The notes beneath the pieces are model-generated. The model was not told where the DNA came from. It did no database searches and worked only from the letters and a program-made list of their open reading frames with translations. The position numbers were made by a program, and so were the translations under genes. A DNA stretch of 16,586 nt. Origin: Burkholderiales bacterium (GTDB lineage: Bacteria > Pseudomonadota > Gammaproteobacteria > Burkholderiales > SG8-39). The DNA lies in contig DAIDTN010000047.1 of NCBI GenBank assembly GCA_027457185.1, forward strand, positions 1 through 16,586, in the 5' to 3' direction. Below, piece after piece: positions 1-9,988 of this stretch; the first letter of the stretch is position 1; each line of letters starts with the position of its first letter.

Positions 1-470
1 TTGCCGGCGACGATCAGGCTGAGCACTTCGCGTTCGCGCTGCGTCAAGCTCTCCAGGTTCTGCGCCAGGGAAGCCTTTTCCGCGCGGCTGGCCGCGGCGG
101 CCCGATCCTCCTTCAGGCAGGACTCGATCAGCCTGAGCATATCCTGGTCGTTAAACGGTTTTTCGATGAAATCGGCGGCGCCTTTCTTCAGCGCCGACAC
201 CGCCATGGGTACGTCGCCGTGGCAGGTGATAAAAATCACCGGCAGGGCCGAGGCGCGCGCCTGCAGCCGCGCGTACAGGTCCATCCCGCTCATGCCGGGC
301 ATGCGCACGTCCAGCACCAGGCAGCCGCAGAAGTCGCCGCTGAAAGCGCCGAGAAACGCCTCCCCCGACGGGTACAACTCGACCTTGAGACCGCGCGATT
401 CCAGCAGCCACTTGAGTGAGTCGCGCATGGCCTCGTCGTCGTCGACGATATAGACCCTGGATTCTGTCAT
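1..470 (-). CDS. FixJ/LuxR-family response regulator (C-terminus cut by window edge)
   Basis: This is a cytoplasmic DNA-binding response regulator, the partner of the sensor kinase encoded just upstream. Reading from the ATG at 468-470, the receiver domain occupies about residues 5-120. It has the acidic pocket D10-D12, the phospho-acceptor D54 in LVLDVRMPGMSG, T82 and K104 in IEKPF. These positions match the FixJ subfamily closely. After a linker, the motif LTQREREVLSLIVAG is the first part of a LuxR/FixJ-type helix-turn-helix, so the missing C-terminus (about 50 residues by family length) should complete it. The start overlaps the kinase stop codon as ATGA, which implies translational coupling. 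What is seen is family membership. That it controls the divergent pyruvate dehydrogenase operon is an inference from position. Confidence 0.93.
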   Translation of the reverse strand, partial: MTESRVYIVDDDEAMRDSLKWLLESRGLKVELYPSGEAFLGAFSGDFCGCLVLDVRMPGMSGMDLYARLQARASALPVIFITCHGDVPMAVSALKKGAADFIEKPFNDQDMLRLIESCLKEDRAAAASRAEKASLAQNLESLTQREREVLSLIVAG

Positions 471-2833
471 CGCGGATTCAGGGGAAGGGTGAAGCTGAAC
501 ACGCTGCCGCCGCCGGGGTTGGCGACCGTCCACAGGCGGCCGTGGTGAAATTCTACGATCGAGCGGCAGATGTTCAGACCCATGCCCATGCCTTCTGGTT
601 TGGTGGTGTAAAACGGGGCGAACAGCCGCTCGCTTTGCCCGGCCGGCACGCCGGGGCCGCGGTCGGCCACGTTGACCTCGATGAAATCCTCGCCGTTGGC
701 ACGCGCGCTGATGGCCAGCTCGCGTTCGCTGCGGCGCGTGTCGTGCATGGCCTCGATGCCGTTCTTCACCAGATTGAGCACCACCTGCTCGATCATGATC
801 TTGTCGGCGTAGGCGGCGGGCAGGTCGGGCGGGACGCTGACGCCGATGCGCACGCCTGCCTTGCGCGCGTCGGTCTCTGCGAAACCGATGACCTCTTCGA
901 TAACCTCGGCAATCTTGACCGCACTGCGGTTGGGCTCGCTTTTTTTGACGAAGGCGCGCACGCGACGGATGATCTTGCCGGCGCGCTCGGCTTGCGCGCT
1001 CGCTTTCTGCATCGCGGCCAGTAGTTCTTCCGGGCGATAGTCGTTCGCCTGCAGCCGGTTGACGCAACCCATATTGTAATTGGCAATCGCCGCGAGCGGC
1101 TGGTTAAGTTCGTGCGCCAGGCTGGACGCCATCTCGCCCATGGTGATCAGGCGCGAGGTTTGCTGCAGCCGCTCCAGCTGCTGGCTGTTTACTTCCTCCA
1201 TGTTCATGCGGTCGGTGATGTCGGTGGCGATTTCCATGCGCACCACGCCGCCGTCCACCCACTGGATGGCGCGTTCGCGCACCTGGTACCAGTGGCCGTT
1301 GAGTCCGTTTTGCAACTCGGTATCGTGCAGTTCGAGCGGGGTCTGGTGCGGCGCGAGCTTACGTGCCGCGGCGATGAATCGCGCCGGGTCCGGGTGGCAA
1401 GCGCTGGTGACCTGCCAGCAGTTGCGTCCGACGGCGTCGTAGCCATAGATGTTCTTGAACGCTTTGTTGGCGAACAGGATTTCGTCCGCTTCCAGGTCGG
1501 CGACATAGATCGCCGCGTCCAGCCCATCGAGGACAGTCATGAAACGCTGGTGCGAGGCCTCCAGTTCGGCGCGTGCGCGCCGCTGTTCGGTGATGTCGTG
1601 GATCGAGGCCATCCATCCTGCCTGCCGGCCGCTCGCGTCCACCAGCGGTGCCTCGTACACGCGCACGTCGAAGCGTTCACCGTTCTTACGGCGGAAGATC
1701 GATTCGATGCCGCCGCGCGGCAGGCGCGGCGCCTCGCCGGCAAGCGAGCGCTGCAGGGCCTGCCCTTGCTCTGCCGCGCCCTCGGGACCCCAGTAGGGAA
1801 AAGGCGCGACGGCGCCGATCAGTTCTTCCTGCGTGTAGCCGACCATGTTGCAGAATGCGGCGTTGACGTAGGTGATGCGCCCATGCATGTCGATCGCGCG
1901 CATGCCGGTGGGCATGGATTCCTCCATTGCTTTGCGGAAATTCGATTCCGCGCGCAACGCATCCTCGGCGCGGATGCGCCGCGCAAGATTGCTGCGCAGC
2001 GACCACAGGCTCCATACCACCAGCAGCGACAGTCCGACGATCAGGAGGATGGGCAGGATTTTTGCGATGCCGGTGTCAACGCGATACGCCGCTACGTTCA
2101 TCCGTATGCCGTTGCCGGGGGGAACGATGTTCAGGCCGTAGTGCAGCACCTCGTCGCGCGCACGGGTCGGGGAGTTCTCCGCCAGCATCTGGTTGTCGGC
2201 GCCGGTGAAGCTCAGATGGTATTTTTCCGAGAACCATTCAGGCACCAGATGGCGCACCAGGCCTGACACCGGGTAGGTCGCCACCATGGCGCCGAGAAAA
2301 TCTGGTCCGCGGCCGATAGGCGCGAACAACTCGAAGGTAGGGCCGGTATTCTTGCTGACATACGCATCGCTATACATCGGCCGGCCGGAATTACGCGCGG
2401 CGATGAAACCCTGAATCTGCTCCCGGTGCGCGAGTGGACCGGCTGTGCTGCGCCCGCCGGCCTCGGGCGGCTGGGCGTCGCGGATGGACTCGTTCGCGTC
2501 GACCCAGGCGATGCCGGACAGGTGCGGATTGGTTGCGAGGTACTGCGCGGAGCGCGCCCGGAATCTCGCGCCGTCGATATGGCCGTCGGCCGCTTCGTGC
2601 GCGAGGCCCCGCAGAAAATCCTCGTCGCCTTGCATGTTCACGCGCAGCGATTGCTCAGTCCATTCCGCGTCGCGCGCCAGCGCTGCCGTCTGTTGGTCGA
2701 CATCGCGCTTCTGCAGCAACCACACTAGCGCGATCATGGCCAGGATGAAGGCGCCCACTGCAACATTGGGCATCATCCACTGCCAGCCCCGGCTGGATTG
2801 AGTGGTCGGGCGTTCGACAGTGCTGGGCGGCAT
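467..2833 (-). CDS. Membrane-bound PAS sensor histidine kinase (FixL/DctB type)
   Basis: This is an inner-membrane sensor kinase that should phosphorylate the downstream FixJ-type regulator. Counting from the ATG at 2831-2833 (788 aa), transmembrane helix 1 is at about 23-40. An extracytoplasmic sensor of roughly 215 residues, Cache/CHASE-like in layout, follows, then transmembrane helix 2 at about 258-278. Next come two PAS domains (about 295-420 and 425-542), a HisKA domain with phospho-acceptor H574 in SLAHELNQPLAAI, and a HATPase domain with N-box NLVKNGIEA, G1 box DRGPGVP and G2 box GMGMGLNI. The start is uncertain. None of the candidates (TTG at 2857, ATG at 2833, ATG pair at 2771-2776) has a clear Shine-Dalgarno, and I chose the first ATG upstream of helix 1. 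No haem-binding PAS signature is obvious, so oxygen sensing should not be assumed. The ligand is unknown; pyruvate or another carboxylate is a guess from the neighbouring operon. Confidence 0.92.
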   Translation of the reverse strand: MPPSTVERPTTQSSRGWQWMMPNVAVGAFILAMIALVWLLQKRDVDQQTAALARDAEWTEQSLRVNMQGDEDFLRGLAHEAADGHIDGARFRARSAQYLATNPHLSGIAWVDANESIRDAQPPEAGGRSTAGPLAHREQIQGFIAARNSGRPMYSDAYVSKNTGPTFELFAPIGRGPDFLGAMVATYPVSGLVRHLVPEWFSEKYHLSFTGADNQMLAENSPTRARDEVLHYGLNIVPPGNGIRMNVAAYRVDTGIAKILPILLIVGLSLLVVWSLWSLRSNLARRIRAEDALRAESNFRKAMEESMPTGMRAIDMHGRITYVNAAFCNMVGYTQEELIGAVAPFPYWGPEGAAEQGQALQRSLAGEAPRLPRGGIESIFRRKNGERFDVRVYEAPLVDASGRQAGWMASIHDITEQRRARAELEASHQRFMTVLDGLDAAIYVADLEADEILFANKAFKNIYGYDAVGRNCWQVTSACHPDPARFIAAARKLAPHQTPLELHDTELQNGLNGHWYQVRERAIQWVDGGVVRMEIATDITDRMNMEEVNSQQLERLQQTSRLITMGEMASSLAHELNQPLAAIANYNMGCVNRLQANDYRPEELLAAMQKASAQAERAGKIIRRVRAFVKKSEPNRSAVKIAEVIEEVIGFAETDARKAGVRIGVSVPPDLPAAYADKIMIEQVVLNLVKNGIEAMHDTRRSERELAISARANGEDFIEVNVADRGPGVPAGQSERLFAPFYTTKPEGMGMGLNICRSIVEFHHGRLWTVANPGGGSVFSFTLPLNPR

Positions 2834-2890
2834 GGAGGTGTGGACGCGTGGGTGCAAACAGCGGATCCAGTACGGTCAATGCTAGCATGA

Positions 2891-2904
2891 AGCGGCCGGC
2901 CGCT
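2891..2904. promoter_or_regulatory. Perfect 14-bp palindrome, possible operator
   Basis: AGCGGCCGGCCGCT equals its own reverse complement over all 14 bases. It lies about 60 bp upstream of the kinase start and about 440 bp upstream of aceE. A palindrome here could be a dimeric regulator site for the kinase gene. It is pure G+C apart from its end bases, so chance occurrence in a high-GC genome is a real alternative. FixJ-type regulators do not normally use such a site. Confidence 0.25.
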
Positions 2905-3114
2905 ATAGGCGCATCATGCCACTGCTGTAGGCTATGGCGATTGGGGTTTTCCCGTCCAGGAGCCCGGCGCAAACGCGTGCCAACGCGCCACGCTAGGGTT
3001 TGCCCCAATATCGGCCGGTCGCCGCGCTATCTACACTCGTCTCCGGAAGCTGCGCATAGGTAAGTGTGTAAGTGCAAGTATGCAAAGCTTCTGCTCAATT
3101 GTTCTCTTCCTTGC

Positions 3115-3142
3115 GCCGGGGCTCGTTCCCCGGCCTTTTTTT
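3115..3142 (+). terminator. Rho-independent terminator upstream of aceE
   Basis: A 7-bp all-G/C stem (GCCGGGG at 3115-3121 with CCCCGGC at 3128-3134) has a 6-nt loop. One C follows, then seven consecutive T residues at 3136-3142. This is a textbook intrinsic terminator on the plus strand. No plus-strand protein gene ends upstream of it in this window, because the neighbouring kinase is transcribed the other way. It therefore ends either a small RNA or a prematurely terminated aceE leader. Confidence 0.8.
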
Positions 3143-3204
3143 GGTCCTGGCATCCTCTCGCGGCCATACCCGCGCCGGCGCCGCAGTGCGGTGCGCGCTC
3201 CCTG

Positions 3205-3210
3205 TATAAT
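3205..3210 (+). promoter_or_regulatory. Putative -10 box of the aceE operon promoter
   Basis: The perfect sigma-70 -10 hexamer TATAAT lies 63 bp after the terminator and 123 bp before the aceE start codon, giving a leader of about 115-120 nt. No hexamer resembling TTGACA sits 16-18 bp upstream (the bases around 3181-3188 are CCGCAGTG). The promoter may therefore depend on an activator, with the divergent two-component regulator an obvious candidate. The -10 match is seen; promoter activity is inferred. Confidence 0.5.
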
Positions 3211-3333
3211 ATCTCGGCTGGAATCTGCGATTCGATATCAAAGCGGCTTGCGTGCAGCACATCCGTGCGGTTTTTCGCGCACCATTCGACCGCTCGCAGG
3301 GACAATCGCCGCCGCAGCTTAGAAGGAGTTGCC

Positions 3334-6036
<2,703 letters not shown>

Positions 6037-6048
6037 GAGGGAATGCCC

Positions 6049-7395
6049 ATGTCCAGCATCACGGAAGTCAAGGTTCCCGACATCGGCGACTTCAAGGAGG
6101 TCGATGTCATCGAGATCCTGGTCAAGCCGGGCGATACGGTGGCCAAGGAGGCTTCGCTGATCACGGTCGAATCGGACAAGGCGACCATGGAAATTCCTTC
6201 GCCCGCAGCCGGTGTGGTGAAAGAACTCAAGGTCAAGCTGGGGGATAAGGTGGCCGAAGGCAGCATGATCCTGCTGCTGGAGGCGAGTGTAGACGCAGCC
6301 CCCGCGCCGCAAGCGGCCAAGCCCGCGGAGATTCCGGCGACACCCGCCCCGGCGCCGCCTGCCGCGGCCAGCGCGCCCGCGGCTGAGCCGGCGGCGGTGC
6401 CGATCCACCGGCCCGCGCCGGTGCCGCTGGCACCCGTCGCCGAAGCGCCCGCGTTTATGCCGCATGCCAGTCCTTCGGTGCGCAAATTCGCGCGCGAACT
6501 CGGCGCCGATCTGGCCAAGGTGCGCGGGTCCGGTTCCAAGGGCCGCATCACCCAGGAAGACGTGCAGGCTTTCGTCAAGCGCATGCTGAGCGCGGCGCCG
6601 GCAACGGCGCTGGCCGCGGCCGCGCCGGCGGGCGGCGTCCCCTTCAATTTGCCGGAATGGCCGCAGGTGGATTTCGCCAAGTTCGGCCCGGTCGAACTAA
6701 AAGCCCTGTCGCGCATCAAGAGGCTTTCCGGCGCCAATCTGCACCGCAACTGGATTTCGATTCCGCATGTGACCCAGTTCGACGAGGCCGATATCACCGA
6801 GCTCGAGGCTTTCCGCAAGGAAAGCGGCGCGGCCAGCGAAAAGCAGGGTTTCAAGCTCACCCTGCTCGCCTTCCTGATCAAGGCCTGCGTCACCGCCTTG
6901 CGCCAGTATCCGGAGTTCAATGCCTCGCTTGACCGCGGCGGCGAGAACCTGGTGCTGAAGAAATATTTTCACATCGGCGTGGCAGTCGACACCCCCGACG
7001 GCCTGGTGGTGCCGGTGATACGCGATGCCGATCGCAAGGGCGTGTACGATCTGGCGCGCGAACTGGCCGAAGTATCCAAGCTTGCCCGGGACAAAAAGCT
7101 CAAGCCGGGCGACATGCAGGGCGGGACCTTCAGCATTTCCAGCCTCGGCGGCATCGGCGGCACGGCGTTTACACCGATCATCAACGCGCCCGAAGTCGCC
7201 ATCCTCGGCGTGTCCAGATCGGCGATGCGCCCGGTCTGGGTCGGCGCAAAAGGCGAGGCCTGCCAGTTCGTGCCGCGGCTGATGCTGCCGCTGTCGCTAG
7301 CCTACGATCACCGCGTCATCGACGGCGCCGCCGCCGCGCGCTTCACTTCCTATCTCGCGTCGGTGCTGTCGGACATCCGCCGCTCCTTGCTCTAG
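6049..7395 (+). CDS. aceF: Dihydrolipoamide acetyltransferase, PDH E2 component
   Basis: This is the structural core of the pyruvate dehydrogenase complex; it transfers acetyl from lipoyl-lysine to CoA. At 448 aa it has one N-terminal lipoyl domain (about 1-78) with the lipoylated K44 in VESDKATME. An Ala/Pro-rich flexible linker follows (about 83-137), then a peripheral subunit-binding domain (about 139-180), a second short linker, and the catalytic domain from about 210. The active-site motif is H421-x3-D425-G in YDHRVIDG. E. coli AceF has three lipoyl domains, so this is a short form. Two ATGs compete. The second, at 6049, is chosen because GAGGG then sits about seven bases upstream; the first, at 6043, nearly abuts it. 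There are 12 nt after aceE and 47 nt before lpdA. Confidence 0.97.
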   Translation: MSSITEVKVPDIGDFKEVDVIEILVKPGDTVAKEASLITVESDKATMEIPSPAAGVVKELKVKLGDKVAEGSMILLLEASVDAAPAPQAAKPAEIPATPAPAPPAAASAPAAEPAAVPIHRPAPVPLAPVAEAPAFMPHASPSVRKFARELGADLAKVRGSGSKGRITQEDVQAFVKRMLSAAPATALAAAAPAGGVPFNLPEWPQVDFAKFGPVELKALSRIKRLSGANLHRNWISIPHVTQFDEADITELEAFRKESGAASEKQGFKLTLLAFLIKACVTALRQYPEFNASLDRGGENLVLKKYFHIGVAVDTPDGLVVPVIRDADRKGVYDLARELAEVSKLARDKKLKPGDMQGGTFSISSLGGIGGTAFTPIINAPEVAILGVSRSAMRPVWVGAKGEACQFVPRLMLPLSLAYDHRVIDGAAAARFTSYLASVLSDIRRSLL

Positions 7396-7442
7396 GCCGC
7401 ATCCCAGCAGGCGCACACCATCAATCTGAAGCGGGGAATTGC

Positions 7443-9236
7443 ATGAACGACACGGTCGAGATCAAAGTCCCGGACATCGGCGACTTCAAGGATATCGAGG
7501 TCATCGAGGTGCTGGTCAAGCCGGGTGACGCAGTGGCGAAAGAGACTTCGCTCATCACCGTGGAATCGGACAAGGAGACGATGGAAATCCCTTCGCCTGC
7601 GGCCGGTGTGGTGAAGGAATTGAAACTCAAAGTCGGCGACAAGGTGTCCGAGGGCACGCTGATCATGCTGCTGGAGGCCGCTGAACCCGCGGCCGCTGCG
7701 GCGGTTCCACGTGCGGCGCCGGCCGCCGCTGTCGCCAGCCCGGCATTGGCCAGGGACGGCGCCGCCGCCGCGGGAATGTCTTCGAACGCAATCCCGGCGG
7801 CGGCGCCAGCGGCGCGGTCCGGCGCCGATCTGCACGCCGAGGTGGTGGTGCTGGGCGCGGGCCCGGGTGGCTATACCGCGGCCTTTCGCGCGGCCGATCT
7901 GGGCAAAAAAGTCGTGCTGATCGAGCGCCACGCGACGCTGGGCGGGGTCTGCCTCAACGTCGGCTGCATTCCGTCCAAAGCGCTGCTGCATGCGGCCATG
8001 GTGGTGACGGAGGCCGAGGAGATGTCGCACTCGGGCATAGCATTCGGCAAGCCGAAGATCGACATCGACAAGCTGCGCGGCTGGAAGGACGCGGTGGTCG
8101 GACGCCTGACCAAGGGCCTGGCATCCCTGGCGAAGCAGCGCAAGGTGACGACGCTGCAAGGCGTCGGCAAATTCGAATCGCCCAATCTGATCGCGGTCGA
8201 AACGGCAGAGGGTGTAAAGCGCGTCTCCTTCGACGCCTGCATCATCGCCGCGGGCTCGCGCGTGGCCAGGATTCCGGGGTTCCCCTACGACGACGCGCGC
8301 CTGATGGATTCGACCGGAGCGCTCGCGCTCGCCGACATTCCGCGGCGCCTGCTGGTGATCGGCGGCGGCATCATCGGCCTGGAAATGGCCTGCGTCTACG
8401 ACGCGCTCGGCGCCAAGGTCACGGTGGTGGAACTGGCCGACGGACTCATACCGGGCGCCGATCGCGACCTCATCCGACCGCTCGCCAAGCGCATCGAGAA
8501 ACGCTATGAGGCGATCTACCTCAATACCAAGGTGGCGAAACTCGAGCCCAGGCCGGAAGGACTGCTCGCGACGTTCGAGGGCGAAGTGAAGCCGCAGCAG
8601 CAGATGTTCAACCGTGTGCTGATGGCGGTCGGGCGCCGCCCCAACGGCGCCGACATCGGCGCCGAGCGCGCCGTCGTCGCGGTCGACGCGCGCGGTTTTA
8701 TCGCAGTCGACAAACAACAGCGCAGCAACGTGCCGCACATCTTCGCCATCGGCGATGTCTGCGGCGAGCCCATGCTCGCGCACAAGGCCACGCACGAAGC
8801 CAAGGTGGCGGCCGAGACCATCGCCGGACACAAGGTCGCCTTCGACGCCATGACCATCCCTTCGGTCGCCTATACCGACCCCGAAGTCGCATGGATGGGG
8901 CTGACGGAGACCGAGGCGAAGAAACAAGGCATCGCCTACGACAAGGCGAGCTTCCCCTGGGCCGCGAGCGGCAGGGCGCTGTCGATCGGCCGCGACGAGG
9001 GCCTGACCAAGCTGCTCTACGACAAGGCGAGCAAACGCATCCTCGGCGCCGGCATCGTCGGCGTCAACGCGGGGGAACTGATCGCCGAGCTGGTGCTGGC
9101 GCTGGAGATGGGCGCCGACATGGAAGACATCGGCCTCACCATCCATCCGCACCCGACGCTGTCGGAAACGCCGTTCTTCGCCGCCGAGATGGCGCTGGGC
9201 AGCATCACCGATATGTATCTGCCGAAGAAACCTTAA
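7443..9236 (+). CDS. lpdA: Lipoyl-domain-fused dihydrolipoamide dehydrogenase, PDH E3 component
   Basis: This FAD flavoenzyme reoxidises dihydrolipoamide with NAD+. The 597-aa protein is longer than a standard E3 (about 470 aa) because a complete lipoyl domain (about 1-78, K44 in VESDKETME) and an Ala-rich linker precede the enzyme. The FAD-binding GAGPGGY motif starts near residue 139. The redox disulfide is C170-x4-C175 in GGVCLNVGCIPSK. The NAD-binding fold has VIGGGIIGLE, and the C-terminal active-site pair is H570 and E575 in HPHPTLSE. Lipoyl-E3 fusions are known from Neisseria and Ralstonia PDH operons. The start at 7443 is preceded by GGGGAA. The lipoyl domain is nearly the same as that of the adjacent aceF. 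Confidence 0.97.
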   Translation: MNDTVEIKVPDIGDFKDIEVIEVLVKPGDAVAKETSLITVESDKETMEIPSPAAGVVKELKLKVGDKVSEGTLIMLLEAAEPAAAAAVPRAAPAAAVASPALARDGAAAAGMSSNAIPAAAPAARSGADLHAEVVVLGAGPGGYTAAFRAADLGKKVVLIERHATLGGVCLNVGCIPSKALLHAAMVVTEAEEMSHSGIAFGKPKIDIDKLRGWKDAVVGRLTKGLASLAKQRKVTTLQGVGKFESPNLIAVETAEGVKRVSFDACIIAAGSRVARIPGFPYDDARLMDSTGALALADIPRRLLVIGGGIIGLEMACVYDALGAKVTVVELADGLIPGADRDLIRPLAKRIEKRYEAIYLNTKVAKLEPRPEGLLATFEGEVKPQQQMFNRVLMAVGRRPNGADIGAERAVVAVDARGFIAVDKQQRSNVPHIFAIGDVCGEPMLAHKATHEAKVAAETIAGHKVAFDAMTIPSVAYTDPEVAWMGLTETEAKKQGIAYDKASFPWAASGRALSIGRDEGLTKLLYDKASKRILGAGIVGVNAGELIAELVLALEMGADMEDIGLTIHPHPTLSETPFFAAEMALGSITDMYLPKKP

Positions 9237-9255
9237 CCGGAAACCGGACAGTGCA

Positions 9256-9918
9256 ATGACCCAGGATGAACTGAAGCAGGCAGTCGCGCGCGAGGCGATC
9301 AAATACGTGGTCGAGGACGCCGGCAGCGGCGTCGGCACCGGTTCGACCGCGAATTGTTTCATCGACGAACTGGCGAAAATCAAGAACCGGATCGACGGCG
9401 CGGTGGCGAGTTCGCAGGCGAGCGCGGACCGGCTGAAATCGCACGGCATCCGCGTGGTCGATCTAAACAGCGTGAACGAACTGCCGGTGTACGTCGATGG
9501 CGCCGATGAAATCACCGAGCACCTCGCCATGATCAAGGGCGGCGGCGGCGCGCTCACACGCGAAAAAATCGTCGCCGCAGTGGCGCAAAAATTCGTCTGC
9601 ATCGCCGACGCATCGAAACTGGTCGGGGTGCTGGGAAAGTTTCCGCTGCCGGTCGAGGTAATCCCGATGGCGCGCTCCCATGTCGGGCGCGAGCTGGTCA
9701 GGCTCGGCGGACAGCCCGAATTGCGCCAGGGCTTCACCACCGACAACGGCAATCTGATTCTCGATGTCTACGGCCTCAGCATCCTCGACCCGCTCAAGCT
9801 GGAGACCGAAATCAACAATATCACTGGCGTGGTCACCAACGGCCTGTTCGCCCACCGCGGCGCCGACGTGCTGCTGCTGGGCACGGCGGCCTGGGTCAAG
9901 ACGATGGTGAGAAAATAG
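9256..9918 (+). CDS. rpiA: Ribose-5-phosphate isomerase A
   Basis: This cytoplasmic enzyme interconverts ribose 5-phosphate and ribulose 5-phosphate in the non-oxidative pentose phosphate pathway and supplies nucleotide precursors. At 220 aa it has the usual RpiA length. The substrate loop is GTGSTA at 27-32, DGADE at 81-85 gives D81 and D84, K94 opens the KGGGGALTREK stretch, and E103 is the catalytic base. All have the same numbering as in E. coli RpiA. NGLFAHRGAD near the C-terminus is also typical. It starts 19 nt after lpdA, so it is probably cotranscribed with the PDH genes. Its ribosome binding site (GGACAG) is weak. Confidence 0.97.
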   Translation: MTQDELKQAVAREAIKYVVEDAGSGVGTGSTANCFIDELAKIKNRIDGAVASSQASADRLKSHGIRVVDLNSVNELPVYVDGADEITEHLAMIKGGGGALTREKIVAAVAQKFVCIADASKLVGVLGKFPLPVEVIPMARSHVGRELVRLGGQPELRQGFTTDNGNLILDVYGLSILDPLKLETEINNITGVVTNGLFAHRGADVLLLGTAAWVKTMVRK

Positions 9919-9930
9919 CATTGCCGCGCG

Positions 9931-9964
9931 CGGTAACCGATCCGTCACAATTGGATGGTAAACT
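9931..9964 (+). promoter_or_regulatory. Possible Pho box and -10 upstream of phoU
   Basis: Two 7-mers, CGGTAAC at 9931-9937 and CCGTCAC at 9942-9948, are separated by 4 bp. This is the 18-bp geometry of a PhoB box (two CTGTCAT-like repeats). A -10-like TAAACT follows at 9959-9964 after a 10-bp gap, as in class PhoB-dependent promoters. Each half matches the consensus at only about 4-5 of 7 positions, so this is suggestive and not firm. Confidence 0.3.
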
Positions 9965-9988
9965 GCCGGTCTGACAGGGGTCGCGGAA

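Larger units (their letters stand above)
2834..3333. other. Divergent intergenic region between sensor kinase and aceE
   Basis: This non-coding stretch of about 500 bp is long for a divergent promoter region. Visible elements in order are a perfect 14-bp palindrome at 2891-2904; an 8-bp iteration of GTAAGTG at 3060-3066 and 3068-3074 with a degenerate third unit (AAGTATG) after it; a C/U-rich tract at about 3099-3111; a strong intrinsic terminator at 3115-3142; a TATAAT at 3205-3210; and the aceE ribosome binding site AAGGAG at 3323-3328. An open frame runs through its 3' part in phase with aceE, but it contains the terminator and promoter and reads as low-complexity, so it is not an N-terminal extension. 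I could not identify a convincing promoter for the kinase gene on the minus strand. Confidence 0.7.

Noticed and set aside
2940..3009. Inverted repeat ATTGGGG (2940-2946) / CCCCAAT (3003-3009)
   Set aside because: Only 7 bp with a 56-bp spacer; it is likely chance and no structure extends it.
3064..3333. In-frame N-terminal extension of aceE by 90 residues
   Set aside because: It would translate through the intrinsic terminator and the TATAAT. AceE proteins start near MSAVPE-type sequences, and AAGGAG marks the ATG at 3334.
7392..9752. Minus-strand open frame of about 786 codons opposite lpdA and rpiA
   Set aside because: Same reason: it mirrors two well-identified genes, shows no domain and has no ribosome binding site.
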